DNA from: Burkholderiaceae bacterium
GTDB lineage: Bacteria > Pseudomonadota > Gammaproteobacteria > Burkholderiales > Burkholderiaceae
Direction: 5' to 3'
DNA length: 8,943 bases
Assembly: GCA_023253905.1 (NCBI GenBank)
Contig: JALREG010000015.1
Location: 1 to 8,943 of the forward strand
Each line of letters starts with the position of its first letter. Positions within the stretch are counted from its first letter, which is position 1. The position numbers and the translations under genes were made by a program. Under the pieces are notes generated by a model. That model did not search any database, had not been told where the DNA came from, and worked only from the letters and a program-made list of their open reading frames with translations. Positions 1 through 6,539 of the stretch are shown here, one piece after another.

Positions 1-1
1 G

Positions 2-1018
2 CAGGTTGCCGTCCTCGACAACCCCTTCGTGCTGCTGCACGACAAGAAGATCAGCAACATCCGCGAGCTGCTGCCCGTGCTGGAGCAGGTCTCCAAGAAC
101 GGCCGCCCGCTGCTGATCATCGCCGAGGAAGTCGAAGGCGAGGCGCTCGCCACCCTGGTGGTGAACAACATTCGTGGCATTCTGAAGACTGTTGCTGTCA
201 AGGCCCCGGGCTTTGGTGACCGTCGCAAGGCCATGCTCGAAGACATGGCCATCCTTACCGGTGGCGTTGTGATCGCCGAAGAAACCGGCATGTCCCTCGA
301 GAAAGCCACCCTGGCTGACCTCGGCCGCGCCAAGCGTATCGAAGTGGGTAAGGAAAACACCACCCTCATCGACGGTGCCGGTGAGTCCAAGCTGATCGAA
401 GCCCGCGTCAAGGCCATCCGCTCTCAGATCGACGAAGCCACCAGCGACTACGATCGCGAGAAGCTCCAGGAGCGTGTTGCCAAGCTGGCAGGCGGCGTTG
501 CCGTCATCCGCGTCGGTGCCGCCACCGAAGTCGAGATGAAAGAGAAGAAGGCCCGCGTGGAAGACGCGCTGCACGCCACCCGTGCTGCCGTCGAAGAAGG
601 CATCGTGGCCGGCGGCGGTGTGGCGCTTCTGCGTGCCCGTTCTGCGGTCACGGTGAAAGGCGACAACGCCGATCAGAATGCCGGCGTTCAGATCGTGATG
701 CGCGCGGTGGAAGAGCCGCTCCGTCAGATCGTCAACAACTGCGGCGAAGAGGCAAGCGTGGTGGTGGCCGAAGTTCTGAAGAGCAAAGGCAACCACGGCT
801 ACAACGCGGCCAACGGCACCTACGGCGATATGCTCGAGATGGGTGTGGTTGACCCCACCAAGGTCACCCGCACCGCGCTGCAGAACGCTGCTTCGGTGGC
901 AAGCCTGATGCTCACGACCGACGCCATGGTCGCCGAGCAGCCGGAAGACAAGCCGGCCCCGGGCGGCATGCCTGGTGGCATGGGCGGCATGGGCGGCATG
1001 GGCGGTATGGATATGTAA
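2..1018 (+). CDS. groEL: Chaperonin GroEL (Hsp60), 5'-truncated by window edge
   Basis: This is the C-terminal ~338 residues of the 60-kDa chaperonin, the cytosolic double-ring ATPase that folds proteins together with GroES. About 210 N-terminal residues lie outside the window. The reading frame is open from base 2, and the valine encoded by GTG at 29 is internal, not a start. The rest of the apical domain ([31 protein letters not shown]), the intermediate domain and the C-terminal equatorial domain follow. The catalytic aspartate for ATP hydrolysis (E. coli D398 equivalent) is the Asp codon at 563-565 in [15 protein letters not shown], followed by the nucleotide-contacting GIVAGGG. The protein ends in a Gly-Gly-Met tail and DM. 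The sequence is closest in feel to betaproteobacterial GroEL. A strong terminator follows, so this is the end of a presumed groES-groEL operon. Identity is essentially certain. Confidence 0.98.
   Translation, partial: QVAVLDNPFVLLHDKKISNIRELLPVLEQVSKNGRPLLIIAEEVEGEALATLVVNNIRGILKTVAVKAPGFGDRRKAMLEDMAILTGGVVIAEETGMSLEKATLADLGRAKRIEVGKENTTLIDGAGESKLIEARVKAIRSQIDEATSDYDREKLQERVAKLAGGVAVIRVGAATEVEMKEKKARVEDALHATRAAVEEGIVAGGGVALLRARSAVTVKGDNADQNAGVQIVMRAVEEPLRQIVNNCGEEASVVVAEVLKSKGNHGYNAANGTYGDMLEMGVVDPTKVTRTALQNAASVASLMLTTDAMVAEQPEDKPAPGGMPGGMGGMGGMGGMDM
962..1009 (+). repeat. Gly-Gly-Met coding repeat at GroEL C-terminus
   Basis: Tandem GGM codon triplets (GGC GGC ATG and variants) encode the flexible C-terminal tail of GroEL. 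One unit carries a proline insertion (codon 971) and the tail ends in Asp-Met. In known chaperonins these tails project into the cavity floor. The repeat is a normal family feature and also creates spurious reading frames on the opposite strand. Confidence 0.9.
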
Positions 1019-1075
1019 TCCAGCCTGCTCAGGTGAGGCGCGGCGCGCACGCGCCACGCTTCACCGAGTCGTGCG

Positions 1076-1110
1076 ATCCCCGCGTGACGAGAGTCCGCGG
1101 GGATTTTTTT
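1076..1110 (+). terminator. Intrinsic terminator after groEL
   Basis: A perfect 9-bp stem (ATCCCCGCG at 1076-1084 pairing with CGCGGGGAT at 1096-1104) is extended above a bulged T1085 by three more pairs (GAC 1086-1088 with GTC 1093-1095), closed by a GAGA tetraloop (1089-1092). It runs directly into seven Ts (1104-1110). This is a textbook Rho-independent terminator 58 bp after the groEL stop. It separates the chaperonin transcript from the next gene. Confidence 0.93.
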
Positions 1111-1158
1111 CGGTACGATCGCGGGTTGCCCGCAACCGTCACCCAGGTCTTCCACGCA

Positions 1159-1602
1159 ATGTCCGATTCCGCGCACTTCGACGACTTCGACCGTGTCTGG
1201 TCCCAGCGAGATCTTTCCCGCGCAATCGGATGGAAGCGACTGAAGTCATGGGACAGCAGCGCCCGCACGCTTCGGGCCATCTTCGAAGCACGCCCAGAGT
1301 TCTGCCACTCTGGCGGCACCATCGCACAGGGCGGCTTCATCACCGCGTGGCTCGACGCATCCATGGCGCAGGCCACCATGCGTGACACGCAGTTCCAGAG
1401 CAATATCGCCACGCTCGAACTCAAGGTGTCGTTCCTCAAGGCGGTTCCGCCCGGTGAAGTACTTGCTGAGGGACGCGTACTCCGCCGTGGCAAGCGCGTA
1501 GTGTTTCTCGAAGCAAGTCTGTTCAATCTGGACGGCACTGAGCTCCTCGCCACGGCCACCTCCACCGGACTGATCGTTCCGCTGGTTCTCGACAAGGAGT
1601 GA
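1159..1602 (+). CDS. PaaI-family hotdog acyl-CoA thioesterase
   Basis: A 147-residue protein with the single-domain hotdog fold typical of PaaI/YigI-like thioesterases (usual length 130-160), which hydrolyse acyl-CoA thioesters in the cytosol. The hotdog helix signature is GGTIAQGGFITAWLDASMAQA at residues 52-72, with Asp66 the likely catalytic acid. The more usual HGG is QGG here, as in part of the family. The beta-sheet region (NIATLELKVSFLKAVPPGE, then RVLRRGKRVVFLEAS) follows the family pattern. The frame is open further upstream to 1033, but that extension would run through the groEL terminator and does not look hotdog-like, so I chose ATG 1159. No clear Shine-Dalgarno precedes it, so the start is less certain than the function. 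The stop is 4 nt before serC, implying co-transcription. The acyl-CoA substrate cannot be inferred. Confidence 0.85.
   Translation: MSDSAHFDDFDRVWSQRDLSRAIGWKRLKSWDSSARTLRAIFEARPEFCHSGGTIAQGGFITAWLDASMAQATMRDTQFQSNIATLELKVSFLKAVPPGEVLAEGRVLRRGKRVVFLEASLFNLDGTELLATATSTGLIVPLVLDKE
1594..1599 (+). promoter_or_regulatory. Shine-Dalgarno of serC, inside the preceding gene's 3' end
   Basis: AAGGAG lies 7 nt before the GTG at 1607 and overlaps the last codons of the thioesterase gene. It fixes the serC start at a GTG rather than at a downstream ATG and indicates coupled translation of the two genes. Confidence 0.8.
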
Positions 1603-1606
1603 TCCG

Positions 1607-2689
1607 GTGAAGCGCGCACTCAACTTCAGTTCCGGCCCCGCGATGCTGCCGGAAGACGTGCTCAGGCAGGTCGCCGCCGAGATGCTCGACTGGCAGGGCA
1701 GCGGCATGTCGGTGATGGAGATGAGCCATCGCGGCGAGCACTTCATGCGCATTCATGCCGAGGCGCAGCAGGACCTGCGTGACCTGATGGGGATCCCGCC
1801 CAACTATCGGGTGCTGTTTCTTCAGGGTGGTGCCACATTGCAGTTCACGATCGTGCCGATGAACCTGCTCGGCATCACCGGACACGCCGACTATGTGACC
1901 ACCGGCGAATGGTCGCGAAAGGCACTGCGCGAAGCTCAGCGCTATGGCGATGCACGCGAAATCGCAAGCGACGAAGCCAACGGTTTTCGCACAATCCCGT
2001 CACCGGAAAGTTGGACGCGTTCAACGAATGCTGGCTACCTGCATCTCTGCTCGAACGAAACCATAGGCGGTATCGAGTTTCACACGCTACCCGACACGGG
2101 CAGCACCCCGCTCGTCGCCGACATGTCATCCACCATCCTGTCGCGGCCCATCAACGTGTCCCGCTACGGGCTGATCTATGCCGGCGCACAAAAAAACATT
2201 GGTCCTGCCGGCCTCACCATTGTGATCGTTCGCGAGGACCTCCTCGGCCATGCGCTCCCCGGTACGCCGGCGCTCCTCGATCTGCGCGCGCAGGCCGATG
2301 CCGACTCCATGATCAACACGCCCTCCACGTTCAGCATTTATGTGGCTGGCCTCGTGTTCCAGTGGCTCAAGCGCCAAGGCGGGGTCGCGGCCATCGAAAA
2401 GCAGAACATCGCCAAGGCCCGCCTGCTCTACGATTGCATCGATCAAAGCCATCTCTACGTGAACCGTATCGATCCTGCTGTGCGTTCGCGGATGAATATC
2501 CCGTTTCAGCTCGCGCGCCCGGAGCTCGACAAGGCGTTTCTTGAGGGCGCCGAGCGCGCCGGCATGGAGCAGCTCAAAGGCCACCGAACGGTGGGCGGCA
2601 TGCGCGCCTCCCTCTATAACGCGATGTCCATCGACGGTGTGCAGACCCTGGTCGATTACATGCTGCAATTTGAGCGGCAACACGCATGA
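1607..2689 (+). CDS. serC: Phosphoserine aminotransferase SerC
   Basis: A 360-residue PLP-dependent class V aminotransferase. Known role: converts 3-phosphohydroxypyruvate plus glutamate to O-phosphoserine in serine synthesis, and in many proteobacteria also acts in the PdxB/SerC branch of pyridoxal phosphate synthesis. The N-terminus (NFSSGPAMLPEDVL) is diagnostic. Further family motifs are MSHRGEHF, FLQGGATLQF (residues 71-80), and YLHLCSNETIGGIEF. AGAQKNIGPAGLT carries the PLP Schiff-base lysine at residue 196 (E. coli Lys198 equivalent). KGHRTVGGMRASLYNAM near the C-terminus contains the substrate-binding HR. Length matches the family. Translation starts at GTG with a strong Shine-Dalgarno. 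The gene sits second in a tight three-gene unit; its stop overlaps the next start by ATGA. I see no pheA or other serine gene next to it. Confidence 0.97.
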   Translation: MKRALNFSSGPAMLPEDVLRQVAAEMLDWQGSGMSVMEMSHRGEHFMRIHAEAQQDLRDLMGIPPNYRVLFLQGGATLQFTIVPMNLLGITGHADYVTTGEWSRKALREAQRYGDAREIASDEANGFRTIPSPESWTRSTNAGYLHLCSNETIGGIEFHTLPDTGSTPLVADMSSTILSRPINVSRYGLIYAGAQKNIGPAGLTIVIVREDLLGHALPGTPALLDLRAQADADSMINTPSTFSIYVAGLVFQWLKRQGGVAAIEKQNIAKARLLYDCIDQSHLYVNRIDPAVRSRMNIPFQLARPELDKAFLEGAERAGMEQLKGHRTVGGMRASLYNAMSIDGVQTLVDYMLQFERQHA

Positions 2690-3408
2690 CCGCCGCGCTG
2701 CTTCATTTTCCCGGTCTGCCAGGGTCGCTCGATGCAGGCACGCGCAGCGCGCTCCTCGCGCCTACCGATCTCCTCGATTACCGACACCCCGCCGTGCAGT
2801 CCTTCGTGCGTAGCGCTGGCGCAGATCGCGGCTCACCCATTGAGCGCGCCGTCGCCCTCTTCTACGCCGCCCGCGACCGCATTCGCTACGACCCCTACCG
2901 GATCAGCGCAGCGCCCGCTGACTACCGAGCAAGCAGCGTTGCGCTCGCCGGCCATGGCTGGTGCGTGCCAAAGGCCTCGCTCCTCGCGGCCTGCGCACGC
3001 GCAGTCGGCATCCCTGCTGCCATCGGTCTGGCCGATGTCGCCAACCACCTGAACACCGAAAAGCTTCGCGCGCGCATGGGCGGCACCGACGTGTTCTACG
3101 ATCACGGCTATGTGGCCATGCTGCTTTCTGATCGCTGGGTCAAGGCCGTGCCCGCATTCAACATCGAACTCTGCCAGCGGTTCGGTGTGAGCCCTACTGA
3201 ATTCGACGGCCGCAGCGACGCGCTCTACCAGGAATACAACGCCCGTGGCGAGCTGCACATGAGCTATCTCGCCGACCACGGCTGCTGGAGCGACTTGCCG
3301 CTCGACAAGGTGTTCGCTGATTTCGCTCAGCACTACCCCGGTGCCATGTTTGCTCAGGGTACGGTCGCTGAGTCCTCACGCTTTGAGGATGAGCGGCCGT
3401 TGGGTTGA
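2686..3408 (+). CDS. Transglutaminase-like cysteine enzyme of unknown substrate
   Basis: A 240-residue soluble protein of the transglutaminase-like (papain-fold) superfamily. No signal peptide or membrane segment is visible. The core runs from about residue 50 to 160: a helix-rich lead-in (AVALFYAARDRIRYDPY), the nucleophile region GHGWCVPKASLLAACARAVGIPA with Cys93, then DHGYVAMLLSDRWVKAVPAFN with His140. In classical members an Asp sits in a W-V-x-x-D-P context. Here that position is a valine (V155 in VKAVPAF), with Asn159 nearby, a pattern I associate with the PAFN subgroup. Whether it is a protease, an amidase or inactive is not readable. The ATG overlaps the serC stop (ATGA), so it is likely translationally coupled to serC. 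The 3' end overlaps the convergent PRTase gene by 55 bp. The last ~20 residues are polar and probably disordered. Confidence 0.82.
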   Translation: MTAALLHFPGLPGSLDAGTRSALLAPTDLLDYRHPAVQSFVRSAGADRGSPIERAVALFYAARDRIRYDPYRISAAPADYRASSVALAGHGWCVPKASLLAACARAVGIPAAIGLADVANHLNTEKLRARMGGTDVFYDHGYVAMLLSDRWVKAVPAFNIELCQRFGVSPTEFDGRSDALYQEYNARGELHMSYLADHGCWSDLPLDKVFADFAQHYPGAMFAQGTVAESSRFEDERPLG

Positions 3409-4079
3409 GCGGCGAGCGCTGCCAGCACCTCCTCGTCCGTCACCTGAGGAAAACGCAGATAAAACTGCGAGATTGAAAAAAGCATGCGGCTGCGTCTGGG
3501 GCACACAATCTCGTCAGCGAGATCGTTAAGCGCTGCGAGCGACTCCAACTCTGCGATGGGTACCGCACAGACAAGCCGGGCGGGCCTGCGCCGTCGGACC
3601 CAGCCCAGCGCCGCGCGCATCGTGGCGCCAGTGGCAAGCCCGTCATCGACTACGATCACGCAGCGCGCCTCGAGGTTTTGCGCTGGCCGCACGGCGCGAT
3701 AACGCTGAAACCGCTCCGTGAGGCGAGCGCGCTGCCGCTCGGTCTCCTCCGATAGCCATGCGGCATCGGCCAATGATTCGAGCCCGGGCATCTGAACCAC
3801 CACGCCGTCACCGTCGACGGCGCCGATCGCGAACTCGGGCTGGCCAGGTGCGCCGAGCTTACGCACCGGCACGAGATCCAGCGCTGCGTCGAGACGCTCG
3901 GCGAGTCGCGCGCCCATCGGAACCGCACCGCGCGGAATAGCCAGCACAAGGGCGTCCCGGCCTTTGAGATGCGCGAGCGCAGCCGAGAGCGCCTCGGCTG
4001 CTTCGACCCGGTCGGCATAGGGAGCACAGGCCTCGTCATCGGGCATTGCCGAATCGCCGGGTTTGCTGCCTCTGGTCAT
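3354..4079 (-). CDS. Predicted phosphoribosyltransferase, COG1926 type
   Basis: A 241-residue type I phosphoribosyltransferase-fold protein. The PRPP-binding loop is VIVVDDGLATGATM at residues 141-154, with the acidic pair followed by the TGAT turn. The N-terminal half has LVLAIPRGAVPMGARLAERL (residues 44-63) and PVRKLGAPGQPEFAIGAV (71-88). The C-terminal FYLRFPQVTDEEVLAAL (206-222) is characteristic of the poorly characterised COG1926 group, in which substrate and pathway are unknown. Start chosen at 4079 because AGAGGG (4087-4092 on the plus numbering) lies 7 nt upstream; Met12 (4046) is the alternative. It is transcribed divergently from the AMP-ligase gene and convergently with the transglutaminase gene, whose 3' end it overlaps. 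No dedicated terminator is visible in that overlap. Confidence 0.88.
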   Translation of the reverse strand: MTRGSKPGDSAMPDDEACAPYADRVEAAEALSAALAHLKGRDALVLAIPRGAVPMGARLAERLDAALDLVPVRKLGAPGQPEFAIGAVDGDGVVVQMPGLESLADAAWLSEETERQRARLTERFQRYRAVRPAQNLEARCVIVVDDGLATGATMRAALGWVRRRRPARLVCAVPIAELESLAALNDLADEIVCPRRSRMLFSISQFYLRFPQVTDEEVLAALAAQPNGRSSSKREDSATVP

Positions 4080-4224
4080 GCTTGCGCCCTCTCTCAGACA
4101 TGATCAGTATCGCGATCAGGCGCGGCATGCGTACCCCGTCAGATCAAGCGGGTAACAAGCATTCGTTCGCCTCACTGCCGAGAATCAACCTCGCAGCGTG
4201 TTGCCATCGATACAGTCTTTGCCG
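4080..4224. promoter_or_regulatory. Divergent intergenic region (PRTase / AMP-ligase)
   Basis: This 145-bp spacer between divergently transcribed genes must hold promoters for both, but I could not recognise a convincing -35/-10 pair on either strand. On the minus strand CTGATC occurs twice, 12 bp apart (plus-strand GATCAG at 4102-4107 and 4114-4119), with an ATCGCGAT palindrome at 4109-4116. A third GATCA lies at 4142-4146. These could be operator half-sites or chance. Open frames crossing the spacer have no family resemblance. Confidence 0.4.
4087..4092 (-). promoter_or_regulatory. Shine-Dalgarno supporting the PRTase start
   Basis: On the minus strand, AGAGGG lies 7 nt before the ATG at 4079-4077. 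No comparable motif precedes the internal Met at 4046, so this favours the longer protein. Confidence 0.55.
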
Positions 4225-5640
4225 ATGAACCTCTTCACAATGTTCGACATCGGCGCGGCCTGGCGCTGGGGCTCGTTCATTCCCCCCGTCGTAGCGGCCA
4301 CTTACGCATCACCGGCCGTGGTGTCCCAGCTTGCGGGCCTGCGCTGCCGCGATCTGATCCGCCATGCCCGCGCGAAATCCAGGTTCTACGCCAGACGCTT
4401 CAAGCATCTTCCAGTGGACGCCGCGCTCACCGAACACCCCAGCGTGAGCCGCGCCGAACTGATGGTGCATTTCGATGACTGGGTGACCGATCCAGCAATC
4501 CGGTTTGCCGATGTGAATGCCTTCATCGCTGACCCCAACCGCTGCGGCGAGGCTTTCCTGGGACGCTACGCAGTCTGGACCAGTTCAGGAACCACCGGGG
4601 TGCCAGGCGTTTATGTGAGCGACCCCGATACGCTCGCCATTCACGAGGCGCTCCTCACCACCCGGACAGCGGGCACGAGCGGCACCGCCTCACTCTGGCG
4701 GCTGATGATGGGGGGCGGTCGGCTCGCGCTGATTGCCGCGCAGGACGGTCACTTCGCGGGCATTACCACCTGGGAGCGCGCCCGTCGCGCATCGCCCTGG
4801 CTCAACGTCCGGTCTCGCGCGTTTCCTGTCACCGCACGGATCGAGGAACTGGTGGCGGCGCTAAACGACTGGCAACCCGCCTTGCTCGCAAGCTACCCCT
4901 CAATGCTATCGGTGATGGCAGATGAACTGGAGGCTGGACGGCTCACGATTAAACCCACAGCGCTCTGGAGCGGCGGCGAGGAACTGCCCCCGTTCGAACG
5001 GGAGCGACTCTCGCAATCGTTCGCCTGCCCTGTGCATGAGGAATACGCCGCCTCGGAATGCATGAACATCGCGTTCAGCTGTAGCGCAGGATCCCTCCAT
5101 CTGCACGCTGACTGGGTGATCCTTGAACCCGTCGATGAGCGGGGGCGCATTCTTCCACCCGGCCAACCGTCGGCCAGTACCCTGCTCACCAACCTCGCAA
5201 ACCATGTGCAGCCCCTCATCCGCTACCAGCTGGGCGATAGCATCACCTTCCTCGCCGATCCCTGCGAATGCGGCTGCCCCCTCCCGCGGCTCCGTGTGGA
5301 GGGTCGAAAGGATGATGTGCTGAAGCTGCCAGCGGGTCACGGCATGACGATCAGGATTGTCCCGCTTGCGATTGAAAGCGTGCTTGAAGACCGCGCGGGT
5401 ATTCATCAGTTCCAGCTTCGCCAGAGCGGCCCGCACCGGCTGACGGTCAGATTCAGCCCGCCCGCCGGGCTCACCCGGCGCGAGGCCTGGCCACGGGTCG
5501 AGCACTGCCTGCGCGAATTTCTCGATCACCAGGGAGCGCGCTCGACCGCGATTTCGCTGGACCCCGCCCCGCCGCAAGCCGATCCGGTGAGCGGCAAGCT
5601 CCGAAGGATCTGCGGCGCGGGCGCCTCCCCCCGCGCTTGA
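4225..5640 (+). CDS. PaaK/CapK-like AMP-forming acyl-CoA ligase (adenylating enzyme)
   Basis: A 471-residue adenylate-forming enzyme resembling the phenylacetate-CoA ligase / CapK group. The known chemistry is ATP-dependent activation of a carboxylate to an acyl-AMP, usually followed by thioester formation. Visible motifs are the phosphate-binding loop WTSSGTTGVPG (residues 118-128), YAASE (274-278), LIRYQLGD with Asp338, and GRKDDVLKLP with Arg361. The C-terminal VSGKLRRI carries a lysine (458) where the family's adenylation lysine sits. A CECGCP cluster (348-352 region) matches the Cys-rich turn common in this group. Length is slightly above PaaK (~430-440). The start is uncertain: GTG 4198, ATG 4225 and ATG 4240 are all possible and none has a good Shine-Dalgarno; I chose 4225. 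The N-terminus has a mildly hydrophobic stretch (residues 14-40). No pathway partners (acyl carrier, hydratase, Paa genes) are adjacent, so the substrate is unknown and phenylacetate is not implied. Confidence 0.83.
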   Translation: MNLFTMFDIGAAWRWGSFIPPVVAATYASPAVVSQLAGLRCRDLIRHARAKSRFYARRFKHLPVDAALTEHPSVSRAELMVHFDDWVTDPAIRFADVNAFIADPNRCGEAFLGRYAVWTSSGTTGVPGVYVSDPDTLAIHEALLTTRTAGTSGTASLWRLMMGGGRLALIAAQDGHFAGITTWERARRASPWLNVRSRAFPVTARIEELVAALNDWQPALLASYPSMLSVMADELEAGRLTIKPTALWSGGEELPPFERERLSQSFACPVHEEYAASECMNIAFSCSAGSLHLHADWVILEPVDERGRILPPGQPSASTLLTNLANHVQPLIRYQLGDSITFLADPCECGCPLPRLRVEGRKDDVLKLPAGHGMTIRIVPLAIESVLEDRAGIHQFQLRQSGPHRLTVRFSPPAGLTRREAWPRVEHCLREFLDHQGARSTAISLDPAPPQADPVSGKLRRICGAGASPRA

Positions 5641-5654
5641 GACGCAGCGTAGAC

Positions 5655-5675
5655 GCCCCGGTGCAACGCCGGGGC
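5655..5675 (+). terminator. GC-rich hairpin after the ligase gene, possible terminator
   Basis: GCCCCGG (5655-5661) and CCGGGGC (5669-5675) form a perfect 7-bp stem with a 7-nt loop, 14 bp after the ligase stop. No T-run follows, so it is not a canonical intrinsic terminator. It may act as a 3'-end stabiliser or a weak terminator. Confidence 0.4.
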
Positions 5676-5808
5676 TCGTGTGCATTTCATCAGCGCAGCC
5701 AGGGGCGAGACCAGACACTGCTCGTACCGCATTATCATTGGGTGGAGCGGTTGCCTTCACCGGCACATCCGCCATCCCCAGGCGCGCTCCACGCGCCCCT
5801 TTTCGACC

Positions 5809-5813
5809 AGGAG
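5809..5813 (+). promoter_or_regulatory. Shine-Dalgarno deciding the dienelactone hydrolase start
   Basis: AGGAG lies 3 nt before the ATG at 5817 and 6 nt before the ATG at 5820, so the second of the two consecutive ATGs has the better spacing. The frame open further upstream to 5637 is ruled out as the true start by this site. In the spacer before it, TATCAT (5733-5738) resembles a -10 box, but I see no matching -35. Confidence 0.65.
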
Positions 5814-5819
5814 ACGATG

Positions 5820-6497
5820 ATGGGTTCGATGATTGATTTCGACCGCGCCGACGGCAAGGGCAAGGCGCGCGGCTACCTCGCCACCAGCACCCGCGCAGGC
5901 GCGCCGGGTGTAGTGGTCATTCAGGAGTGGTGGGGTCTGCAGGACCAGATCAAGGGCGTCTGCGATCGGCTGGCTGCTGAGGGCTATCACGCGCTGGCGC
6001 CCGATCTCTACAACGGGGTGGCTGTGCCCTATCACGACCCCGATGCCGCCAACAAGCAAATGACCTCGCTCAATTTCATTGATGCCACCGACAACGCGGT
6101 ACGGGGCGCGGTGCAGTATTTCAAAAAGCAGGGGCTCAAGGCGGGTCTGACCGGTTTCTGCATGGGCGGTGCGGTCACCATCATCGGGTCAGTGCGCATC
6201 CCTGAACTCGACGCGGGGGTCTGCTTCTACGGCATTCCACCTGCACAGGCGGCCGATCCGGCGCAGGTCCGGATTCCGCTCCAGGGACACTTCGCAAGTC
6301 GTGACGACTGGTGCACGCCGCAGGCTGTTGAAGCGTTTGAGGCCGCGGTCAAAGCCGCAGGCAAGCGCGTGGAATTTCACATGTACGAAGCCGACCACGG
6401 CTTCGTCAATGAACAGCGCGATGCGGTTCATGATGCGCCAAGCGCGAAACTCGCCTGGGAACGCATGATGGGCTTCTGGAAGAAGCACCTGGGCTGA
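5820..6497 (+). CDS. Dienelactone hydrolase family protein
   Basis: A 225-residue single-domain alpha/beta hydrolase of the dienelactone hydrolase (DLH/carboxymethylenebutenolidase) family; typical length is ~230-240. The characteristic Cys-Asp-His triad is visible: Cys114 in the nucleophile elbow GFCMGG, Asp162 in HFASRDDWCTP, and His193 in EADHGFVN. Glu36 in IQEWWGL corresponds to the glutamate that controls the nucleophile in the Pseudomonas enzyme. It is cytosolic, with no signal peptide. The prototype hydrolyses dienelactone in the modified ortho-cleavage pathway, but no chlorocatechol genes are nearby, and many family members are generic esterases. I therefore name only the family. The start is one codon uncertain (5817 or 5820). 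It is probably monocistronic: the next gene is convergent, 32 bp away. Confidence 0.92.
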   Translation: MGSMIDFDRADGKGKARGYLATSTRAGAPGVVVIQEWWGLQDQIKGVCDRLAAEGYHALAPDLYNGVAVPYHDPDAANKQMTSLNFIDATDNAVRGAVQYFKKQGLKAGLTGFCMGGAVTIIGSVRIPELDAGVCFYGIPPAQAADPAQVRIPLQGHFASRDDWCTPQAVEAFEAAVKAAGKRVEFHMYEADHGFVNEQRDAVHDAPSAKLAWERMMGFWKKHLG

Positions 6498-6506
6498 TTG
6501 TTTGAT

Positions 6507-6539
6507 CGCGGTCTGTGCGGGCGGGTGGCTCAGACCGCG
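6507..6539. terminator. Inverted repeat between convergent genes, possible bidirectional terminator
   Basis: CGCGGTCTG (6507-6515) and CAGACCGCG (6531-6539) form a perfect 9-bp stem with a 15-nt loop between the hydrolase stop and the 3' end of the EamA transporter gene. The right arm includes the transporter's stop codon and its last codons. Neither side has a T-run, so termination by it is an inference from position and symmetry. Confidence 0.45.

Noticed and set aside
962..1009. Tandem repeat as a possible mobile or CRISPR-like element
   Set aside because: It is simply the codons of the GroEL Gly-Gly-Met tail.
1121..1133. Short hairpin GCGGG-TTG-CCCGC upstream of the thioesterase
   Set aside because: It is a 5-bp stem with no T-run and no family of regulatory RNA that I recognise. 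Such stems are expected by chance in GC-rich DNA.
1033..1158. Upstream extension of the thioesterase reading frame to 1033
   Set aside because: It would translate through the groEL terminator stem and T-run, and the added residues do not resemble the hotdog family. ATG 1159 gives the family's normal length.
1909..2544. 211-codon plus-strand frame inside serC
   Set aside because: It is Arg/His-rich shadow sequence of the serC frame, which has intact PLP-enzyme motifs throughout.
4906..5775. 289-codon minus-strand open frame opposite the ligase
   Set aside because: It has no family resemblance, and the plus strand carries all adenylation motifs in order.
5637..5816. Upstream extension of the hydrolase frame
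   Set aside because: It would cross the GC hairpin and overlap the ligase stop. The AGGAG at 5809-5813 and family length place the start at 5817/5820.
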